From assembly GCA_019279435.1 (NCBI GenBank), contig JAAALK010000082.1:22911034-22975033 (forward strand): a DNA stretch of 64,000 bases, in the 5' to 3' direction. Within the stretch, counting starts at the first letter, position 1, and every line of letters starts with the position of its first letter. Below, piece by piece: positions 57,965-64,000 of this stretch. The notes under the pieces were generated by a model. That model searched no databases, was not told where the DNA came from, and saw only the letters and a program-made list of their open reading frames with translations. Source of the DNA: Zizania palustris (taxonomy: Eukaryota; Streptophyta; Magnoliopsida; Poales; Poaceae). A program made the translations under genes and the position numbers.

Positions 57965-59897
57965 TGTAGGACCAAAAGTAGCGACCAGAGGGGGGGGGTG
58001 AATGGGTGCCTTAAAAATTCTTTCGAATCAATGGTCTGCTCCCAATACCCAAAGCACCTCAACAGACTACGCAGCAGAAAATAAACAGAAGGCCTAAGTC
58101 TAAAGGTTTCTAACCTAGAAGCAACTGATGATAAACAGTGTAAAACTAAGGTAGTGCTACTAGGCAGATGAACAAGTTATAACAGGCCTAAACTTCTCAA
58201 TGAAATGGTCTAAGTATGTGTAAGATGAAAAGAGAAGTTACTGTCCAAATTTGTCTCCTGTTCGGAACTTGGCGAAGCCCCCTTCGCACGTCGAGGTCTG
58301 CTTCGGAGGTTGGTGACGGAGCCTGTCCGATGAGCCGAAGGTGACACGGTCTAGTCTAGTTCGAAGTGGCAAGATGCGAAGTGTACTTCAGAGCGAAGTA
58401 AGACAATGCCGAAGCCTGCTTCGAAGTGGGCACTTCGAAGACAGAACTTCGAACACAGCTTCGAACCGAATGCTTCGAAGCTAGACCTTCGAACAGAAAG
58501 CTTCGAACACAACACACAAACGGACAACCTTCGAACAAAGAAGCGAAGCCTGTCACACGACAGAAAACCAAGTCCGAAGCCAATGCTCTACCTTCGAAAA
58601 GAGTAAGCTCCGAAAAGAGTGGTGAAGGGTGACAAGATACATAGAAGTCAGTGCGAGGCTTAGCGGAGCTACAGGCTTCGAACCCAACTTCGAAACTTGT
58701 CGAAGTATGGACTTCGAACCGATAGGGCCGAAGCTCCTTTGCACTATTTGTTCGAAGTATGCGTTACTGACGTTCAGAAAAATGCTTTGAAGCTTAGTAA
58801 CACAGAACGCAAACCAAAGACCGAAGATCGACCGAAGCCTTCGAAGGAGATAGATCGAAGCCTGCCTCGCGAAACTGAGGGGCTTCGAACAGAGAGTAGC
58901 TTCGCTCGAAACACAGCCAAAAAGGTGACAGAGCCTGTCAGCCTCGATCAAAAAGCAGTGCAATAGAAGGTGAAAAGCTGCACAGACTACTGTAGCTACA
59001 GGAAAGTAGTACTACTTGCAACAGCAAGAACTAGTACTCAGTTTGTGAAGAACAGAAGCAAAAGAGGAAGCTTCTCCTCACGAAATAAATTCAGCAGCCC
59101 GTAGCCAAAGCAATAACTCCCCAAACCGAACAATACGCAACAAATAAAATCAGCAGGGACCAAGGCTTTAATACATCCAAGAGATTAGAGCAAAAGTAAT
59201 GCACAAACAGGAAGGAGCAAAGCCTGGCGGCGCACATAGGAGAGAGAAACGGGAGACAAATGACCCAAAGAGTAGATGTGATTTCAGCAAAAAGGGTAGT
59301 CCAAACCCTAGGGATTGGGGTCCTATTTATAGGCAGCCCAACACTAGGAATATTCTACCAGCCCCTTAGGGTTTTTACAGACTCAAAAATAAAGGAAAAG
59401 ACTCTACTGCCCTTAGGAATTTTTACAGACACAACTGACTGACTGTGAGCCTAGAGTTACAGATGACTTATCCGGAAGCTAAGTTTTCGTAGCAACTACG
59501 GCTTCTCTTCTGGATAGTCGGATACAGAATCAACGGTTGTCAGTTTTGCGCCGAAACTGACAAAGCCTCCACCAGCTTTGCACCAGGTACCCGGATTGGG
59601 CCGGCCCGACTCCGCAGCTCTCTCAGCCCGGCAATCGCTCACCGCCCGTGTACCTGAGTCAGTCCTGGTCAACAGCCCAGTGGGTCTTCCACTGCTTCTG
59701 GCCCATGCACCCGGATTGGGCCAGCCCGACTTCGCAGCCTCCTCTGCCCGACAGTCGCTCGCTGCCCGTGTACCTGAGTCACATGCGGCCCATGAAACAG
59801 CAGATCTCTTTCCTTCTTCAGTCCTCTTTGACTATCGTTGACAATGACTCATCACTTCTGGAGCCATGAGGCCCACGCTATTCAGCATGGCTCCTCA
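57965..59897 (-). repeat. Copia F 3' LTR
   Basis: 1933 bp, TGTAGGACCAAAAG on the plus strand to CATGGCTCCTCA. The complement TATAAATA of the plus-strand TATTTATA at 59324-59331 is the likely TATA box. The part 58360-58900 is packed with TTCGAA. Confidence 0.88.
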
Positions 59898-59910
59898 ATC
59901 TCCCCCTTGA
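59898..59910 (-). promoter_or_regulatory. Copia F main polypurine tract
   Basis: Minus strand TCAAGGGGGAGAT directly before the 3' LTR. Confidence 0.85.
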
Positions 59911-61205
59911 TGAGTGCATTGTCAACACTCCTCTTTTCACAGCTCTTCAGTACCTGCGAACAAATGTGGAAACACGAAAACAAAATACAAGAAAAATAGA
60001 GAAGAAGAAAAAATAAGGTAAAAGTTTAACCCTAATGACCAAAAGCCAAATAAAAGCAAGAAACTGTCATTATGGTTAACCAAAACGTAAAAACTCAAAA
60101 TGAGTGCGATTTTAGAACAACAAGGATATCAACAGAGTACAAACTCCCCCTTAAACTCTGATCCCAAATTTTCTCCCCCTTTTAAAAGAGACACAGACTC
60201 CCCCTGAAATGCAACTCCCCCTCAAAATATGCAGTGAATTCAACTGGAGTGCATAAGGAGTGTAGAAAGCATGCTTCTCAGATATGATTGACTGCAGTTA
60301 CAACATCTAACAGGTATAGCAAAAGAGATACTGTCTAAGACACATGACATGATCAGTGCAACAGATGATATCTAAAGAAAGTCATTTAGCACGCATTGTT
60401 CAGTTTTTGCAAACAAAAAGCATCACCACATTGTCCAGTAAAACAAGCAAGGTAAAACATGAGATGCAAAAGCTAACTGAAATCTACCAAGTTAAGCATT
60501 GTCCAAACCAAAGTGCTTCAGCAAACTTGTTATCTTTTAAATGTTCAGGCTTTTTCAATTTTCCTTTTTCATTTATGCCAGGGGTTATTTGCATGTCAAA
60601 TCTTATGCTGACCGACCAAGTCAAGCCTAGGCCAGAACTGGACCATCAGAAGCTTAAGACATTGGTCTTGGCATACACTACACTGTCCTAGTTCATACCC
60701 AAGTGCTATGGTATGCAGTCCAGAACAAATGTAATGCGACAAAGCAAACCCACCTGGATCTTTTCAAGGTATGCATAAAAAGGCATGGAATTTTCATGTT
60801 TCTTGATTTGTCATCATTGTTATAGCACGTATCCATGTTTTAAAGCAGAAAGATGTCCAAGTTGCATATTTGCATCTAAGTCAGAAACTAGCTACAAGGC
60901 ATATAACAGATAGCAAGAACATTCAGCCTACGCATGCTAGTTACCAGAAGCAATGGTGATCATTTTTCAATTTTAAAGCATAAAAGTCACGCATATGACA
61001 GATATCAGATATATCAAGTGAACTGAACCAAAGCATGATCATTGACAAGTAATCAAAAGCATGTACCAGCTAGAATAAGTAAAGCAGTTCAATCATATAA
61101 CAGAAGCAGGCCCAAAAGTGTGATATGTGAATATGTATGATATGAACACACACAAAAGGACTCAAGAAAAGAGTAAAGAAGAAAGAAAAATTGACGCAAA
61201 ATATC
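59911..61205. other. Copia F 3' untranslated region with extra polypurine tracts
   Basis: No open frame that can be supported. Four further AGGGGGAG-type tracts (minus strand) lie at 60144-60152, 60173-60184, 60198-60206 and 60215-60223. A block at 60575-60767 is conserved with copia A. No env-like frame is visible. Confidence 0.7.
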
Positions 61206-64000
61206 CTAGAAAGGATATACAACACCCAAATCCCCTCGTAAATGCTCAAATGTAGACTGATCTAGGGGTTTGGTGAAAATGTCAGCCAACTGATGATGGG
61301 TATCAACATGAATAAGGTCAATGACACCTTTCTCATATTGATCCCGCAAGAAGTGAAAGCGCACATCAATGTGTTTGGTTTTTGAATGAAGACATGGGTT
61401 TTTCCCTACACTAATAGCACTAGTGCTGTCGCAAAACAATGGAACCCTGGTAGGAAAGAACAACCCAAAGTCTCGTAGAGTGGAAATCATCCAAACCAAC
61501 TGTGAGCAGCAGCTAGCAGCAGCTACGTACTCAGCCTCTGTGGTTGAAAGAGCAACTCCAGATTGCTTTCGAGAAGACCAAGAGACAAGGGATGAACCAA
61601 GAAACTGGCAAGTACCGGAAGTCGACTTGCGATCCAACCGGCACCCACCAAAGTCGGCATCCGAAAAGCCAGATAGATCAAGAGATGATGATGCTGAATA
61701 GTAAAGACCGAGATCGGGCGCATAAGTGAGATACCTAAAAATGCGCTTGACAGCCTGCCGGTGAGACGCGCGTGGTGAAGACTGAAAACGCGCGCAAAGT
61801 CCCACATCGAACTGTATGTCTGGTCTTGTTGCCGTTAAGTACAACAGCGAACCAATCATCCCTCGAAACTCTCTCTCATTGACCTTGACACCGCTCTCAT
61901 CCTTGTCCAGACCCCCAGAAGTGCCCATCGGGGTCATCTGCGGTTTCAATTCACCACCAAAGTCAAATTTCTTAAGCATATCACGAGTGTACTTACCTTG
62001 GTGGATGAAGGTGCCGTCCTTGGTCTGCTTGATCTGGAGCCCTAAGAAATACTTGAGCTCACCCATGAGGCTCATCTCAAACTCACTGTGCATCTGCTCA
62101 GAAAACTTGGACACAAGATCATTAGTAGTACCGCCAAAAATAATGTCGTCCACGTAAATCTGAGCGACTAAGAAGTCTGAAGCAACTCTGAGCAAAAAGA
62201 GAGTTTTGTCCACAGACCCCGTCACAAAGCCCTTCCCCAACAAAAATTGCTTTAACCGGTCATACCAAGCCCTGGGGGCTTGCTTCAACCCGTATAAAGC
62301 TTTGTGCAACTTAAAAACATGTCGAGGAAACTTAGGGTTCTCAAAGTCGGGGGGTTGCCTAACATAAACTTCCTCCTCTATGAACCCGTTCAGAAAAGCA
62401 CTCTTAACATCCATTTGAAAAAGCTTAAAACCCTTCGAAACGGCAAAAGCTAGAAGAATACGAATGGACTCAAGACGGGCAACAGGAGCGAAGGTTTCTT
62501 CAAAGTCAATACCTTCCTTCTGGCAATAACCCTGGGCAACTAATCGAGCCGTGTTGCGCACCACAACCCCATCTTCACCTTGTTTGTTCTTGAATACCCA
62601 CTTGGTGCCTATGGGGTTGCATCCTGGTGGCGACTCAACTAGTGTCCAAACCCGATTGCGGACAAAATTCTCAAGCTCTTCTTGCATAGCATTAATCCAA
62701 TTAGAATCAGAAAGAGCATGAGAAACATCTCTGGGCTCAAAAGATGCAACAAACACAGATTCAGCAAACACAGCAAGAGAGGCAGAAGAACACAAAGTTC
62801 TCTCAGTCAGATCACCAATGATGAGCTCTGAGGGGTGATCACGCTGAACTGCTCGGTTTCCCTGGTGATCTGAAGTCACCTCACCGGAGTCAGCAGCTGG
62901 CACCTCTGGACTCGACTGAGGAGGCTCGATCGAAGTGGAAGAAGTGATCAGAGGTCCGCCCTCATCATCAGTCGAAGTCTCAGAAGGTGTGGGCTCTGCG
63001 GGGGATGCAGAAGGCCCGCCCTCATCAGCAGCTGGAGTATCCTCATCTTCCTCGAAGATGGACTCTCCGAGCTCATCATCACCAGAAATCTCAAAAGAAG
63101 GAGTCAAAGAAGGCAAGGACTCATCAAAAGAAACCTCACAAGTCTCGACAAGCAGCTGGGATTCGAGGTTCCAAACACGGAAGCCTCGAGAATGCAATGC
63201 ATAACCAAGAAAGACACCATCCCAGCAACGAGACTCAAACTTGTCCAAATGCCCTCCCTTCTTGAGCACAAAGCACTTGCAGCCAAACGCTCGCAAGTGG
63301 CTCACCTTGGGCTGTCTGCCAAACCGCAACTCATATGATGTCTTACCAAGGTAAGCTCTAAGAAAAATGCGGTTGGCCAGATAGCAAGCCGTGTTCATGG
63401 CTTCAGCCCAAAAACGCCTAGGAGTCCTGTGCTCATCGAGCATCGTCCTGGCCATCTCGACTAGCGTGCGGTTCTTTCGTTCCACAACGCCATTCTGTGG
63501 GGGAGTGTAAGGAGAAGAAAACTGATGGTACAGACCCTGATCACTACAGAAGCTGACGAACTGAGAGTTCTTGAACTCAGAGCCGTTGTCGGAGCGAATT
63601 GCTCGCATCCGACCATTTTTCTCATTCTTCAGCTTCAAAATCAGGTCATGGACAAATTGAAAAGTTTCATCCTTAGACTCCAAAAAGAAAACCCACGCGA
63701 ATCGAGAAAAGTCGTCAACAATTACAAGTGCATACCACTTCCCACCGACTGAGCGTACTCGAGCTGGACCTACAGTGTCCAAATGTAAAAGCTTGCCCGG
63801 ATACGATGTCATCACCTGAGTCACAGGTGAGTGAGAAGCGGCAACCATTTTCCCATGACGACAGGGATGACAAACTAGATCCTTCTCCATCTTAAGCTTG
63901 GGCAATCCTCGGATGAGGTCCATAGAGCTTAACCTGACTAGCAGATCAAAACTCAAGTGACCTAACCTCCTATGCCACTTCCAGAGCTCAGAAGAAGATC
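61206..64000 (-). CDS. Copia F pol: GAG-pre-integrase, integrase, RT, RNase H (partial)
   Basis: The frame is open from the right edge to TGA at 61206-61208, 930 codons without a stop. Domains in order: GAG-pre-integrase (ELWKWHRRLGHLSF at the edge), integrase core with catalytic residues in HLDTVGPARV, AIRSDNGSEFKNS and PQNGVVERKNR, an acidic Ser/Pro-rich linker (near 63150-62850), RT (TKWVFKNKQGED, FQMDVKSAFLNGF, catalytic AQIYVDDIIFGG), and RNase H (GFSDADFGGCRLDRKSTSGT, ALSTTEAEYVAAASC, QLADIFTKPLD). It makes the enzymes for reverse transcription and integration. All key residues I can check are present, so this copy may be recent. Gag and protease are outside the window. Confidence 0.95.
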   Translation of the reverse strand, partial: SSSELWKWHRRLGHLSFDLLVRLSSMDLIRGLPKLKMEKDLVCHPCRHGKMVAASHSPVTQVMTSYPGKLLHLDTVGPARVRSVGGKWYALVIVDDFSRFAWVFFLESKDETFQFVHDLILKLKNEKNGRMRAIRSDNGSEFKNSQFVSFCSDQGLYHQFSSPYTPPQNGVVERKNRTLVEMARTMLDEHRTPRRFWAEAMNTACYLANRIFLRAYLGKTSYELRFGRQPKVSHLRAFGCKCFVLKKGGHLDKFESRCWDGVFLGYALHSRGFRVWNLESQLLVETCEVSFDESLPSLTPSFEISGDDELGESIFEEDEDTPAADEGGPSASPAEPTPSETSTDDEGGPLITSSTSIEPPQSSPEVPAADSGEVTSDHQGNRAVQRDHPSELIIGDLTERTLCSSASLAVFAESVFVASFEPRDVSHALSDSNWINAMQEELENFVRNRVWTLVESPPGCNPIGTKWVFKNKQGEDGVVVRNTARLVAQGYCQKEGIDFEETFAPVARLESIRILLAFAVSKGFKLFQMDVKSAFLNGFIEEEVYVRQPPDFENPKFPRHVFKLHKALYGLKQAPRAWYDRLKQFLLGKGFVTGSVDKTLFLLRVASDFLVAQIYVDDIIFGGTTNDLVSKFSEQMHSEFEMSLMGELKYFLGLQIKQTKDGTFIHQGKYTRDMLKKFDFGGELKPQMTPMGTSGGLDKDESGVKVNEREFRGMIGSLLYLTATRPDIQFDVGLCARFQSSPRASHRQAVKRIFRYLTYAPDLGLYYSASSSLDLSGFSDADFGGCRLDRKSTSGTCQFLGSSLVSWSSRKQSGVALSTTEAEYVAAASCCSQLVWMISTLRDFGLFFPTRVPLFCDSTSAISVGKNPCLHSKTKHIDVRFHFLRDQYEKGVIDLIHVDTHHQLADIFTKPLDQSTFEHLRGDLGVVYPF

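Larger units (their letters stand above)
44636..64000 (+). mobile_element. CACTA-2, autonomous-type CACTA transposon, right end outside window
   Basis: Starts CACTACTAGATTTCC in H gag. The base triplet before it is GAA, the expected target copy; its partner is outside the window. It contains subterminal repeats, a tnp2 transposase gene and a Transposase_24 (tnpA-like) gene on the plus strand, as in En/Spm elements. It also carries extra sequences: a gene on the other strand, a grass-type gene fragment, two tandem repeats, a MITE and copia F. The coding genes carry stops, so it is now probably immobile alone. Confidence 0.88.
57965..64000 (-). mobile_element. Copia F, Sirevirus-type Ty1/copia element, 5' part outside window
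   Basis: A minus-strand copia with its 3' LTR at 57965-59897, polypurine tract, 1.3-kb 3' UTR and intact pol. Gag and the 5' LTR are past position 64000. The left flank is CCTCC (57960-57964); the partner copy is outside. The pol wording, the AAGGGGGAGAT tract and the LTR start with GACCAGAGGGGGGG near the edge mark it as related to copia A but a different family. It lies in the tnpA-like gene of CACTA-2 and so is younger than it. Confidence 0.92.

Noticed and set aside
58406..58966. Frames rich in Glu, Lys and Ser in the F LTR
   Set aside because: Produced by the repeated TTCGAA and CGAAG words; open on both strands, so not evidence for protein.
59578..59841. Proline/alanine-rich frame near the F LTR end
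   Set aside because: Two near-identical segments (CACCCGGATTGGGCC at 59708 and a relative at 59589) form a short LTR repeat; no coding signal.

Overview
This window is heterochromatin-like plant DNA built almost entirely of transposable elements nested inside one another. The lineages are plant-specific: Tat-type Ty3/gypsy elements with two RNase H domains, Sirevirus-type Ty1/copia elements, and CACTA (En/Spm) elements with tnp2 and Transposase_24 genes. Together with a captured 'hypothetical' gene of a type I recall from grasses, they suggest an angiosperm, probably a monocot. The species cannot be named from the sequence. I see no rRNA, tRNA, CRISPR or free-standing host gene.

The backbone is one old minus-strand Ty3/gypsy element, H. 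Its pieces lie at 1-3297 (3' region and integrase end), 6090-7654 (RNase H and integrase), 27293-28893 (protease and RT), 33341-34119 (gag) and 44359-44635 (gag N-terminus). Read on the minus strand they join in order. Five insertions separate them: CACTA-1 (3298-6089, TSD CTA), copia A (7655-27292, near-TSD GACTC/GACCC), the gag-only LTR element E (28894-33340, TSD CTGTT), gypsy D (34120-44358, TSD ATAAT) and CACTA-2 (44636 to beyond the right edge).

There is further nesting. The 3' LTR of copia A carries a related solo LTR, S (9499-20423, TSD TTGTC). S carries gypsy B (10254-18008, TSD AATAT), a recombinant with a stub LTR, an integrase fragment, a full LTR, a complete internal region and another full LTR. 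CACTA-2 carries a 146-bp Mutator-like MITE in its transposase gene (48239-48384, 9-bp TSD) and a Sirevirus copia, F (57965 to beyond 64000). F has the only long intact pol frame in the window.

CACTA-1 is non-autonomous and carries host-gene fragments, including two spliced exons that look like a LETM1-like protein. CACTA-2 has a decayed tnp2 gene, a decayed tnpA-like gene, a fragment of a grass-type gene, and an intact-looking two-exon 124-codon gene of unknown function on the opposite strand. Gypsy B, D, E and H are broken by stops, frameshifts or insertions. Copia A has lost most of gag, all of protease and part of integrase. The strongest points are the reconstructable insertion order, the three-LTR element B, the gene captures, the small antisense gene, and several unexplained repeats in LTRs and 3' UTRs.
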